From Episyrphus balteatus (taxonomy: Eukaryota > Arthropoda > Insecta > Diptera > Syrphidae): 64,000 bases of DNA. Under the pieces are notes generated by a model. That model was not told the origin of the DNA. It did not search any database and saw nothing but the letters and a program-made list of their open reading frames with translations. The position numbers were made by a program, and so were the translations under genes. Positions 1 to 11,959 of the stretch are shown in pieces. Within the stretch, counting starts at the first letter, position 1. Each line of letters starts with the position of its first letter. The DNA is taken from positions 77,314,867 through 77,378,866 of the forward strand of contig NC_079136.1 of assembly GCF_945859705.1 (NCBI RefSeq). The letters run 5' to 3'.

Positions 1-450
1 ATTCCATTTGAAACTTACCATTCTAAGACACCGTCGATAACATTGTATAAAAACTAATATCCGTTTGGGTTCAAGAATTCTTAGAAAAGTTTGAAGTCAT
101 AAACGAAAATAAGGATTTTTCAATACAATATTTCCTTGCATAATGTCATTGATAAATAATAAAAATAGAAGCGGCCCAATATGACTTCCTTGAGGAAATC
201 CATATAAAACATTAATAACTTTAGATACTTATACAATTGTTGAAGTGTAAATGCTGAGTTTGATTTCCTGACAGGTCCGGGACATAACCGAAATTCGAAA
301 TGATACAAGAAAGTATCCATATTTTTCGAAATTTCAGAAAAAGTAATTAGTTGCTTACTCTGTCGAAGAGCATACTCGTTTATGTTCAAATCAAAATATT
401 TAAGTATAATTTCAGCAAAAGGTTCTCAGCCACTTGAAACTTTACTTTAG
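1..450 (-). pseudogene. Degenerate LINE reverse transcriptase fragment
   Basis: Read on the minus strand, about 204 down to 139 translates to a typical non-LTR retrotransposon RT block: GFPQGSHIGPLLF followed by FINDI. This matches the PQGS-x-LGPLLF...INDI core that lies just before the catalytic YADD box. Sequence on both sides only matches the expected RT in broken pieces and changes frame, and no intact YADD is seen, so it is an old relic. The fragment runs off the left edge of the window. The motif fits Jockey or I-type LINEs, but the clade cannot be set from so short a piece. The limits are approximate. Confidence 0.75.
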
Positions 451-1050
451 TGCAAGTTTGTTCGACCAAGTCGTCTACTTTCTTAGAGCGAAGGATATAT
501 ACAAATTACTGGGGTTTTGAGGATATGGGAAATTGGACGTGGTTATTAGAGACGACCTTTTTACATTTAATTACAATGTTTCTGTGGTTGAATGAAGATT
601 GATTTTTTTACAGTTGCGGCTGTGGTGTTGTGTTAAAAAAAGAGGGCCTATTGATTGTTTTGCTACCCTACAGACATTTCTTGTGATGTTTGTCTTGTAA
701 TGTTTGTTCTTTGAATAAAACAATTTTCGTTTAGGGCTGGTGAAAAATGAGAGTCAAATATATGCCATGTCTATTTTATGTGTGTGTTTTACAAGCGACA
801 CTGCCTCCCCATCGTCATTATCATGAGTTTGCAAGTTAGTGAAAACAATTTCGCAAAGAAATGACATCACAATCAAAATAATATCTTTACGATTTAACCT
901 AAGGAATTTTTTTTTTTTTTTTTTGAAAAATAGACGATTCAAATTTGAACTCAATAAACTAAAAGGTCAATGAAAATGAAACATTGACATAATGATTGTA
1001 TTTAGCCTTGTTTTAGGTGTATTAACGTTGTAGCATATTTTTGGGAGTGG
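451..1050. other. No recognisable feature
   Basis: AT-rich sequence with a T17-18 homopolymer around 907-924. I see no gene, RNA or repeat boundary here. Confidence 0.5.
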
Positions 1051-1065
1051 AGGTATAACCAAAAT

Positions 1066-1294
1066 AAAAAGAAAGGTAGGCCTAAAAACTCCTGGTACAA
1101 GCAAATGCAAAAACACCAGCATTCAGTTGGCCTCAGAAACGGAACAATACAAAACCGGGAGGCTTGCCGCCGATTTCTGAGGTCAACCCGGCGAACCCCA
1201 CAGGCGGATCACTAGTGTGAAGCAGTAACGTGGGAAGGTTATGATCCCCTCGACATCGAGATCATAACAGCGCGGAGAAAAAGGAAGAAGAAGA
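1066..1294 (+). mobile_element. SINE-like retroposon, 229 bp, with target-site duplication
   Basis: The insert is flanked by a 15-bp direct repeat AGGTATAACCAAAAT (1051-1065 and 1295-1309). It ends in a GAA-rich tail (GGAAGAAGAAGA). A tail of short repeats plus a variable-length TSD is the mark of target-primed reverse transcription. Its 3' 105 bp recur inverted at 50954-51058, and a decayed copy lies near 59815-59880. It may be a SINE or the 3' end of a 5'-truncated LINE; I see no tRNA-like A/B boxes that would settle this, and it encodes nothing recognisable. Confidence 0.8.
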
Positions 1295-1309
1295 AGGTAT
1301 AACCAAAAT

Positions 1310-2336
1310 GTGAGTATGCAGTTTTATAGCCATATGCCTTCTAATGACGTATTCGAAAGTCTGGCAGCTTTAAATCACGGCTTTATATGGTTTTCGGGGG
1401 GTTAAACAACGCGAGTTTTCCAATTAATGTGAGTAGGATAAGTAAGCAAAAATTTACATTCTGAATATAAGGAATGATGCACTGTAATTTCCCCTAAGCC
1501 TCAATCTCGGTCATACGACAAATAGAAATCAATATACAAGCTTTTTTAACTTGCCATATCAACTCTCTTCTTGGAGAGTTTTGAGTTCAAAATAACAAGC
1601 AAAAAATTAAACAGAAAAGTCTCCAAAACAAAGCCGCTTAAAAAGCTTATATCTTCAGATCTATTAATCGCATCGTCAAGATTAATGTCTTCAGGCTTAG
1701 GGAAAATGACAGAGCTGCTGTATAAAGAATATGAAATAGTGTGAATTTAGCCTACTTATGAATTGGAAAACTCACATTTTCAACCCCTTGAAATAAAAAC
1801 AAAACTAAGCCCGAAACTATTTCAACATAATTGTTAGTTTTAAAATAACGAGTAAGCCATTTAAAGCGGTTTTTTTCTTGAATATTTTTTTTATAAATAT
1901 TTTCTAACATTTTTCAAAAATAAAGTTGGTAAGAAAACATCCAAAAGATCACACAAGCTTTGTGCTGGAGTGAGAACAAATGAACAAAATAGCAAAAGTG
2001 CGTTATTATTGCAAATAGATTGCATTTAAAACAAAAGAAACAGTCTTTCTACTAACAAAATTTGATAGGCCGTTTTTTGTTAGATTTTTTTTTTTTAAAA
2101 CGTATTATCATTTTTGTTCAGTATTTTTTATTTTTTTATAATACTCCAAAAAACAATAAACTTAATGAATAAAATCTTTATCTAATTATAAGATGTTTTT
2201 TTTTTAGGTATTGGTTTTTAGACAGTCAAACACTAAAGGGGCGGACTTGGCCCACTTCCCCTTTTATAAACAAATATAGAGAATTGCGAGACTCACTTTA
2301 CTGACGTACATTTTTCCAAACCGGACATCCTTTCGT
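1310..2336. other. No recognisable feature
   Basis: AT-rich non-coding sequence with several A/T homopolymers, especially 2080-2220. No gene or bounded repeat was recognised. Confidence 0.5.
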
Positions 2337-2399
2337 AAAATTTAAGAAAAAATATTCCAGAGTTGTGTAAAGCCAAAACTCTGGGATATTATTTTTAAA
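2337..2399. repeat. Short hairpin-forming inverted repeat
   Basis: TAAGAAAAAATATTCCAGAGT is mirrored by ACTCTGGGATATTATTTTTA about 20 bp later, so the 63-bp segment can fold into a hairpin with two or three mismatches. It could be a small MITE remnant. I see no clear TSD. Confidence 0.5.
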
Positions 2400-2663
2400 T
2401 TTTGCAATTTTACCGGGCTGGCAAAATGACGTTGTTTTTCAACATTTTCAGTCATCGTAATGTTAGGTCTTGATTGCTTGATTGCCCTAGATACACAAAA
2501 ATGTAACTAAAATTTGCTTTTTCAATAAGATCAATTTTATAAGTTTTTATTATATATTGAATTTTTTATTTTGAGAAAAATATTTCCGAGGGATAGGTAA
2601 AATATTTCCTAAAAATCATATTGGGTACTAAACTAACATTAGTGTGGATAGTTATTTATATTA

Positions 2664-3188
2664 AGGGTATTCACGTAACGAGATAATTTTCTACTTTGCA
2701 GAAAAATAGAAAATTCCACAAAAGGTTTAAATGAACACCCCATAAGAAAATAATTGCGTAAACAAGGGAAACAAACAGCTGTTTGTTAAACGTCAAATTG
2801 AAATTATAAAATTTGTTCAATTAAAAAAATAAAGTCAAGCTTATTTCGCAAATAATATCAAACAATAAAGAAAATGTAGTTTGCTCAGATAAAATAATAT
2901 TCTCTTTTCAATATTAACATATTTTATTTGTGGTTATCTGAATAATAAGGCATAAATCACGTTCAAAAACGTATTCCAGATACGGGTATCCCAGATAGCC
3001 TCTCCGATAGGTGATTGAACACACAAAAAGGTTATCAGATTTTTTTTTCTACGGTTTCTGCTTCAAATTTGTGAGATAAAATTCTATGATTTGCAGTATA
3101 TTTTTCCCATACAAATTTTGACGGCTCATTTCTACCGATAGAAAATTCTACGGTTTCTATGGGTTTTCCGAGTTCACGTGAATACCCC
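2664..3188. mobile_element. Short-TIR DNA element (MITE), 525 bp
   Basis: The ends are inverted: AGGGTATTCACG on the left, and CGTGAATACCCC on the right (reverse complement GGGGTATTCACG). The flanking pentamer TATTA occurs at 2659-2663 and again at 3189-3193, a possible TSD. The interior has no open reading frame of note. The superfamily is not clear: a 5-bp duplication of AT bases in AT-rich DNA is weak evidence by itself. Confidence 0.6.
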
Positions 3189-3193
3189 TATTA

Positions 3194-6100
3194 TAAAACT
3201 AAATAACTTTCTCAAAAGCGTACAAAATGCAGTTATGTTTTTGTATTCTGCAAAATGGTCAAAATTATTTGTGGCCATTCGAGATTTTCGCCAATAAAAA
3301 TAAAAAAATAGAAAAATTAAAAATATTTGAGTTTTATTTGAGGCATTCACCACTGCCAGACATTTTTCAAATTATAAAAAGCACTCTTCAACCACAATAA
3401 CAACTTCTCACTGTCATAATGTTTATTATCTACTAAATTGTTTTTATTTATCTAAATAGTTTTTTATTGCATGTCTTAGTAAAATTAAATATTTATAACC
3501 ATATAATTATTTCCACATAACATAAAAATCTCGTCTCTCATAAAAGCTATATTCCTTCCTGGAACTATAATTTAAGCTGTGTAACTATTCAAATACTATA
3601 TAGAACGAAATGCGATGATTCCACCTTAGGGAGGATTTATCATGTTAAAGCCGCTTATCCTTTCAATGCGCTCTTTGAATACCAATGTCATCATACTTCA
3701 TCCACCTGAACCTGATCTAGGTCTGTGTGTGCGTTAGTGATATTCCTACTTATGAACATGTGAAACTAGACTTTTCTAATTTATGAAATGGCTAACATAC
3801 TGTTGCACTATACAAACAAGTTATTTACAAGTACATTATATATTTTTGCTGCATAGCGCATTCTCACATCACATATTCGTATGTTGAGGTAGATATATGC
3901 ACTCGTTATTGGATATAATTCCGTTGGATATAGAAATCGGTGTTTGCAGGTGAATGGTATAATAGTAAATTGAAATGGTAATGAATTTGAACCGGAAAAA
4001 CTTCATATGCCTCCAAAAGAAAAAGACCATTTCTTGAAAAAAATTTAGAACACTCAAGAACTTTAATTTCGTGCCAGAAAAAAATGTCAAATTTTTACTT
4101 GGATATTCAAGATACCTTATTTTTTTCGAAAACAAAAAATAATTTGTTCTATGCTTCAAAAGAAAAAAAGAAGTAAGAAATTAGAAAAAAGCAACACAAA
4201 AAAAATGATATTAAATTCCGAAAAAATCGATAACCATTCTTAACACTACTGAGAAAATAAAGAACTTAAATGGCAATTTTGAAGTGCTAAAAATATATGT
4301 CTTTGACATAAGGACGAATTATTTACTCCTTTTTCTATGGGTTAAAAATAAATTTGAAAATAACAAATCAATATCTCGCTTTGCGGGTGTGTTTTTCAAA
4401 TACAAAAACAAAAAAAAATCAATTGTTTACTTGCTTATTTATTCGTTGGTATGCTTTTCTGCTTCGAATCCTTACTCCATCAACCTCTCGCCAACAAAAA
4501 CCTTTTAAAATTTACTTTATATAAAAGGTGCTAATTTTTCTCCATTATCTTGAAGCATTTTCCACTTGGCGAAGCGCAAAAAGATATATATTTTTTTCTT
4601 CATTCACTCGTGTAGTTAAAAGGATGAATAGCACCATTCCCCCCTACAGAGTACCTTCAATATACTCTCTCGACATTTACTCTATGATGTGTATATACGA
4701 GTATAGAGTAGGTATATGTGCATGATTATATATCACAAGTATTTGAGAATGCCACTTTCAAGTAAAAATTGTTGTATTTATTTTCATTTTGTAAGTATAT
4801 TTAAAAACCAGCCTATCAAATCCTTATACAAGAGTGGATAATGTTGGTAAGAATTTTAGCTAGAGGAAAGAATACCTACACTTTTTGGCAAAAGAAACTG
4901 TTTTAAAAAATCACTTCAAAAGGCAACCCAACTTAAATAATGCATTTTGAATGTAAAAAAGGGTCACTGTGTCGTATACGTAACACTTTTTCTATACAAT
5001 TTTAATATAATTTTTTTTTATCGCTGACACACTTTTATTTTTTAACAATTTTAGGATTAACTTTACACTAGTACTTTTGTGAAACCAATCTTTTATCTTT
5101 GAACTTTGATTAGTTGCAAAAAAATAAAAACGAAGAGACTTGAAAAATTCATAAAATGTAAGAGACTTTTTATTATGCAAGCGAGGTCGGAAACGACAGC
5201 CAGTTTGAAGGTTAAAGACATCCACATTAATAACCAATGTCTCCGTAAAAAGTTCATTGATTTTAGTGTAGTGGAATTGCAGAACTCCTTCGTAGTTCCG
5301 AAGGGGTTAATTGTTTTTTTTTTTTATCTTTGTAAGTTTTCAACCGCGTTTGAAGCCTTATAAAAAAAAGTCTACACATGTACGTGCGATTCTCAATCAC
5401 AAAAATTAACTAAATAGGTTCATACCATAACAAAACTGTTTTACAATTATAAGCCCTAGATGGTGCTACTTGCTAGTCCCATTGACATTTATTTTCAAAA
5501 GTTAATATTCAAAAAAATTAATTTGAATGTTCATCTGCATGGTTTGTTTTCAAGAATTTTTTTTAATATCAACTTCACACAATCATATCTCAATGTCTTC
5601 ACATAAGATTTTCACAAAATTTCAATGATTGATTGTATTATTTTTTGGCTTAGATTTATTTCGTCAACCAATTTCATTGAAGCATTTGACTTACATTTCA
5701 TATTATTTATTCTTCAACTCCATTTCAATCGCAGTATGTCCCTTCTTTCAGTCGAACATTAGATCCCTGCCAGGACCTACAGCACAGTGTGGTCTTGTTC
5801 GTTGTGTGTGTGGAAAATTATGGAAGAGGAAATATTTCATTATTTCCACTGAATGAGTTTCATGTCCTGAAATGTGTCACAAAACAACAATCAGTTGGAT
5901 GTAGAAATATACATACATTTAAGGATACGAATTGTATCTACTTCTACATATTCACACAAAAATAACACTGTTCTTGTGTATATTCTATCAAAATCCCAGC
6001 TGTTTTTTTTTTTACTATAACGAAATATATATGTTTAATGCGGAAACATACTTGTTTGAAAAATTGGTCACGTTCACCCAATCATTTTGATGTTGTCATT

Positions 6101-7541
6101 TAAGAGATCTCTATTTTCTATATTTTTTGTATGCTGTTGCTGAAGGCTTTTGAAAAATATGTGTTCTGCCTGGGGCAGAGGCTGAAACCAAAAAGGCATT
6201 TGGTATATAGGTACTCACATCTTTTCTTCGAATAAGTGATAATTTATAGAAAAGGTTACATAAGAACAAACTGATTTCGACAAAGAAGGTTTTTTTTGAT
6301 ATCTTATTGATCTCACGAAATTTCAATGCAACGAGAAAGATGTTACTAGAAAAAAGATATAATATAACTTATGTTATGACAGCTAACACAACTTGGCTTT
6401 TTATCGAAATCTTCGTCTTTTTACGTGCTTTTACTCGTTTGTTTGTTTTATAGCTATAGTTTAAAAGGAAACTGTTGGTTTCGTTTAAAGAAAACCCTGT
6501 TTTTAATCAAATGTTAGAATTCAAAAATGAGGTATCATCATTTCGGTGGTCGGTCTGTGCATGCATTGGTTTATATGTGCATCTTTAGTTTTAAATCGAT
6601 CTCCATCTCCGTTCGAAATAGGCTGAGGGATTTGGTTTAATTTAAAATTTAATTTTAAAATTTTCCAAAAAAATTAATTTTAATTACGAAAAACAAAAGA
6701 TAACAGCGGAAATTTTTACTAAAAGGTTAATGTATTTTTAACTACCGAAAGTTTGAAAAAAAAATTATCAAAATCGGATCTGTTTTGCATAGGTTCCCTC
6801 ATACATTATTTTTAACATAAGTTTAGTTACACTACTAAATATAAATACTTGACACAAGTTATGATTGCTGACAGCCACTTGGTGAGCCCATTCACGTTTT
6901 TATTTAAATAATAAATTTATCATCTCATGATTTGATTGAACCCATCTTTTTTTTTTTTAAGAAACACATAAAACAATACAAGAATAACAATTTCAAGTGT
7001 CATATTTCACTCTTATCCATGTTCAAGAAAATGATACCTCATTCCATTTAGAGGAACTGACGTAAGTGAATTATGTGCTAAGTTTGGTTTCAATTACATA
7101 GACGTTCCTCGTTAAAATATTTTTTTCAGCTATGAGTTACGAAGTGAATCTTTCATCTAATTAAATTATTTAGGTACCTAAATATGTATATATCTATATA
7201 ATGTAGGTTTGAAGCAGAGAGAACGAAAGCGAATGTATATTACCACAAATTTACACCACAAAAAATAATAGCAACAAAAGCCATGCTTGAATATGAAAAT
7301 TAAGTCGCAGCAGATGTTAACTGCTTAAAAAAAAAACAACGTCATGAGAAAATGCTCTCATTATTTATTTCTAGGAAATGGTTAAAATGAGTCAAACATT
7401 CTTATACAACCGCAAAAAGAATATAGGTAGAAAGTATTATAGGCATATAATATTATATTAAATTGAAGTACGACTAGGACTATTTTTAAACAAAATGTTA
7501 AATTGTTGGGTTAAACTTTTAGTCCAGTGCATTTGTAATTT
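3194..7541. other. No recognisable gene in 4.3 kb
   Basis: AT-rich sequence with many homopolymers. The short open frames here have low-complexity composition (Phe, Lys, Ile, Tyr, Asn) and no domain I recognise. No repeat with clear ends was found. Confidence 0.5.
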
Positions 7542-8340
7542 GACCCAGCAGTTTGTACCACCCCCAAATGTTTTTTGCTCATTCGATAGAGCATTGGTTG
7601 AATATCATTACCCTGATTTTTCGCACTCGCGAAATTTACCTTTCGGCCGCCATCTTGGATTTTAGTTTTGTTGAATATCTTGGTTTCTTTTTATCCTACA
7701 TAAAAGTTGTGTATACAAAAAACGTAGGCAATTAAATTTTGCGTCTTTTATGTTAAGAACATTTTTTCGATATTCTGAATATTAAAAAAGTAACAAGCCA
7801 AAAAAGTAAAAAAAAAACTGAAAAAATGACAATTTTAAAGTTTTGAGCACTTTTTATCAAAATTATGAAAAAACCTTCCAAGATAAGATTATTCACCTTA
7901 AAATTCTCTACAACTCTGCTATACAATTTTTTTTCTATCGCTATAAATACAAAAGTTATTAATACTTTTTTGGTAAAAAATACCTCTTTTTTTACGAAAT
8001 GAAGAGACTTAAATATAAAAAAATTGCAGGTCCTGAATTTTCTTTTGTAACATAAAGCTATAAAATACTCACTAATCATTTAAAATTCAAGATTTGTCAA
8101 AACAAAAAATTTAAGAAAAAAGTAAAGATAAAAAACACAAACAAAAAAGAGCATTTTTAACAAAAAAAAAAGTTTTTTTACGTAGGATAAATAGAAATCG
8201 AGATATTCAACAAAAACTAAAATTCAAGATGGCGGCCGAAAGGTGAATTTCGCGAGTGGGAAAAATCAGGGTAATGATATTCAGCCAATGCTCTATCGAA
8301 TGAGCAAAAAAAGTTTGGGGGTGGTACAAACTGCTGGGTC
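7542..8340. mobile_element. Foldback-type inverted-repeat element, 799 bp
   Basis: The left arm begins GACCCAGCAGTTTGTACCAC and is mirrored at the right end (GTGGTACAAACTGCTGGGTC, ending 8340). Arms of about 165 bp (7542-7710 and 8175-8340) match with roughly ten differences and include GCGAAATT and CGGCCGCCATCTTG. The central 460 bp is A/T homopolymer-rich and non-coding. A second, weaker inverted match lies outside the arms (AGTCCAGTGCATTT at 7521; AAATACACTGACTGGACT near 8359), so the true ends may be further out. No clear TSD was found. Confidence 0.85.
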
Positions 8341-8344
8341 GCCC

Positions 8345-10355
8345 ATATATGAACATCATAAATACACTGACTGGACTATTTAACTTGCGAAACTTTAATC
8401 AAATGTTCTTTAAGTGTTGCAAGCGAAAACTAGCGATGACTTCTTCTTTTTAGACATTTTAAGTTTATCAAAACAACTTCAAAATCAAACTTAAACGTTA
8501 AAAACTTTTTTTGGAAACTTTAAAATTGTTTTCATATTTTTAAAATTTTTAAATGCTCCATGTCCTTGCGAATTCTTTTTTCACAATTTTCAACCGATTT
8601 AAGTTCTTTTAATATTTTCACTTTTGTACTTTTGCAAAAAAAATCCTTTATTTTTTGATATTTCTGTCAAGGCTGTAAAAATGAAGTTAGCTGTTTTGGA
8701 ATTTACTCGTAGTTATTTATATCTGCTTTATTCTCCAATTTATTTTATGGCGTTCTTTTCTTTCAATTTTGAGCATAAACAAATTTCCGGTTTCTTTTTC
8801 AAAATAAATTTTCACGTACGAAAAAGAAATTATTTCCGTAAAATTACATTAAAACCGGCCCGTTTCTTTTATCATTTTTCAACGTTTTCAGCTCTTCTGA
8901 AAGAAAATTATAATACTCTCTTGAATAAAATTCGTGTAGCAGCTATCAGTTTTTTTTTTCAATTTTCTGAAAAAGTCACTCCTCATATATTTTCAATGCA
9001 AATAATCATGAGAGATGATTTCAGTACGATTTTAGAAAAAAGCATTTTTTGAGTGATTGTTTAATTTTCGGATGCATATGATGAAACTTTGGAGTGCTTA
9101 GTTCTGTCGGTAGGTTGACAGACTGTCAAACTGACAGATATCTTGGAATATAATGTAGATATTAGTTTTTTTCTCAAGTAAATATAAAATAGAAATAACC
9201 CACGATATTAAAGAACATTCACTGCGGTCTTACTTCTGACCAACACTCAACAAACAGTAGCGTAAGAATGAAAAGCAAGATTTAGAAAGGTTGCCTAAAA
9301 TTTGTCTTTAAAAGATTTCAACTTAACTAGGATATACGTCTTCAAATGTGAAACTTGATCAGTGTCATTTGAAACTAAAAACATATTATATGTATGTATG
9401 TAGTATGTACTTAAATGCTAATGTATTTCTATGGAGTAACAAACGTCTTGACCGCATCACCACCGTGAGTGATTGTATTCTGTCTGTGTTTTGTATTTTT
9501 TTTTTGTCTAAAAAGATGGTTAGTTTTGCATCACTTTTCTGTAAATTGGGTACAATTTGTATGAAGACTTTTAAAGATATTAACATTCGACACCTACCTT
9601 ACTTATACTAGAGAGCGCCTGTCTATACAAGACACCCATAACTTATGTACATATAATGAAACAAAAGCGTTATTTCGTTATTAAGAGCGAGGTCTGAAGT
9701 GGGTAAGGGAGGGATCGGCAATTTTCTTAATTTGCATTTGATGTCTATTGTTAGTTTTGTGTGAAGTAAATGTGCCTCACTTGATCTTCTTAACTACGGA
9801 GATGTTAATTTTTTTCTGTTTTTTTTTTTTCATTTTGATGGTACGGAAGTTTGGCGCCATGGAATTGGTATAAAGAATGAGTATGATAGTAAACTATAAG
9901 AGTCTTTCTTACATCATTGTGGGAGATTTTAAAATTATAGTGTTAGACAAAGAAAAATCAATTTTGTTACGCTATATTGTGTGTCGTGAAGATGACAACG
10001 TGGGAGTTTAAATTGAATAGGTAGATATACATTTCACGAAAAACAAACTATTTTTGAAGGAAAAAAAAGTTCCCAATGCTTTATTCAGCTAAGTGGATTA
10101 GGAATAGTTTAATTTTTATTTTTATTTACTTAATAATATACAGTTGACTCACTCTAAGTTGAACTTTTACATTACCACTATCTTGTATCTGAGCACATTT
10201 TATACTTGTGTTGTTGATTGGGTTCCAAGTAGGAACTTCACTAAAAATCAAGCATGTCTCTGCTAATGATGGCGAGAAAAGAATGATGCTGAAAACACAG
10301 TTGGAATACCTACTGCAAACAAAAGTTATCAATTTTGTCAATTGTTTTCTAAGAT
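8345..10355. other. No recognisable gene; one pogo-like end at 10138-10165
   Basis: A 142-codon open frame at 8624-9052 is Phe/Lys/Asn-rich with no domain and is probably chance in AT-rich DNA. At 10138 the string ATACAGTTGACTCACTCTAA with AGTTGAAC resembles the end of pogo/Tigger-type elements (CAGTYGA...). No partner end is recognised. Confidence 0.4.
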
Positions 10356-10359
10356 AATG

Positions 10360-11047
10360 CACCGAAAAAAAAAATTTGATAATAACAGCTATCAAATTAA
10401 CATTTTTGAGTGACCAACAATTAAAATACCTATCAATTTTGATATTTTATCATATCATTTTGACATTTTTTAATTTTAGGTGGATAGTGAAAATTTCACT
10501 TTGACAATTAAAATATCAATGTTGACTAGATTTTACGTTTTAGTTTATTATAATGAAACCTATTTCTTTCTTTTTCTTTTTTATTATTTTTATTATTTCT
10601 TTTTTCAAAACATTACTGAAAGTGAATATTCTTTACAAAATAGTGGTGATATTATTTTTTCTATTATAGGTGATATAATTGTTTTGTTATTTTCTCCCAA
10701 ACTATGTGAAGTAAAATCTTATTGCCGATCAAATTTTCTCAGTAAATCATACATTTTACTTCGAAAAAATACAAAGCGCCTTTAAATTAGTACACATTAA
10801 GAATTTTTTATTTAATATTTTTCAATAATTTGGAATGAGAAATTGATATGAAAAAATGATAATAGAATATCAAAAAAAAATTTCCAAAATGTGACATTTA
10901 AATATCATCCTGATAATAAAAATATTTTTTTAACATTTTAAATATCATAAAACACATTTTATAGAGCATTTTTGGCTGATATTTAAAAAATGTTAATTTG
11001 ATATTTAAAAAATGTTAAATTGATATTGGATTTTTTTTTTGTGTGTC
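10360..11047. mobile_element. AT-rich inverted-repeat element with internal tandem repeats
   Basis: Both ends have a poly(A)/poly(T) tract followed inward by an inverted match: ATCAAATTAACATTTTTG near 10393 versus AAAAAATGTTAAATTGATAT near 11008. At about 10976-11030 a 21-22-bp unit (TTGATATTTAAAAAATGTTAA) is repeated almost three times. TTGATATT-like strings recur across the interior on both strands. No coding capacity was seen. The ends are approximate, no TSD was found, and low complexity could produce part of the match. Confidence 0.5.
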
Positions 11048-11178
11048 AATGAATGAGGCGAAAAATCAAGAACCATGTCTTCAATTAACTTATTTAAGTT
11101 ATTTTTTTCATAACGGCGCTTTATTTTTTTCAAGAATATGAATTGGTATTAATTTTTGAATTTCTTCTATACTTTCAG

Positions 11179-11202
11179 GTTGATGCTGAAATCGTTAAGC
11201 AG
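11179..11202 (+). CDS. Possible 24-nt microexon of a host gene
   Basis: The segment is bounded by a good 3' splice site (TTTCTTCTATACTTTCAG) and a 5' splice site (CAG followed by GTATGATT). It is 24 nt, a multiple of three, and in phase 0 reads VDAEIVKQ. Length divisible by three is typical of alternatively used microexons. No flanking exon is visible, and a chance match is possible in this much non-coding DNA. Confidence 0.25.
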
Positions 11203-11365
11203 GTATGATTCTCGATAATTTATTCAAAATCAAATAAAACCAACATTAAAGTAAACTTAGAATTTAAGATTTGAGTACGGATCGAATATTGTATGTTGTA
11301 ATGTACCATTTGCAAATGATATAAGCTAAAAATAAAAAGAAAACATATAATATGTCATACCTAAT

Positions 11366-11952
11366 ACACTCCTGCTCAAAATTAATGCACTTATCTGTGT
11401 CTTTTTTTAAATGGCTTTAAAATTCTAGTTCGTATTTTTGTGTGTTTATTTATTTCATATCAAGTCCAAAAAAGGTTTAACAGCAACAATATTATCAAAA
11501 AAAAAAAAAAAAAAAATGATAAACAAAATTTAACAACTCAAGTTCTAAAAAGCTCACTAACTCATTGTAAAGAAGATTCTTTAGAATCTAGGGTATACCC
11601 CAGTAAAATGTATGACCCACATCTGAAAAGTTCGCAATGGAAAGACAGACTTAAGGAAAACTCTCCCCGAATCTTCTTCAGAAACATTTTATTCCATCAC
11701 TTGAATAAAAGCTCCTTCTTGTCTTATCGGAGATAAGAGCCATGAAGCTGAGCTATATAGTACAGTCGGCTACCTCTAAGTCGAATTAGAATTATTATTT
11801 TTTCTTAAACAGTTTTCATTGAGAATGGTGAAAAAGTTCGAGTTAAAGGGGAATTCGACTTACAGGGAGTTGCATTTAGAGAGATTCGACTGTATTAATA
11901 TTTTTTTTCCTGTAGAATAAATAGGACGTGCGTTAAATTTGAGCAGGAGTGT
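11366..11952. mobile_element. Tc1/mariner-like non-autonomous element, 587 bp
   Basis: The termini are inverted over about 25 bp: ACACTCCTGCTCAAAATTAA at the left and its near mirror ending GAGCAGGAGTGT at the right. A TA dinucleotide lies at or next to both ends, as expected for Tc1/mariner TA targeting. The interior has an A-rich tract at about 11498-11515 and no transposase frame. A smaller element is nested at 11763-11892. A related solo end (ACACCCTGGTCAAAATTAAA) occurs near 14290. Confidence 0.75.
11763..11892. mobile_element. Nested 130-bp MITE with pogo/Tigger-like ends
   Basis: The element starts CAGTCGGCTACCTCTAAGTC and ends ...GATTCGACTG. It is flanked by TA on both sides (11761-11762 and 11893-11894). 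The CAGTCGA-type terminus with TA duplication is the pattern of pogo/Tigger elements. An internal AAGTCGAATT is mirrored by AATTCGACTT. It lies within the Tc1/mariner-like element and so inserted later. It has no coding capacity. Confidence 0.65.
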
Positions 11953-11959
11953 GTAAAAA

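Noticed and set aside
8624..9052. 142-residue frame
   Set aside because: Phe/Lys/Ile/Asn-rich composition and no domain, in AT-rich DNA; treated as chance.
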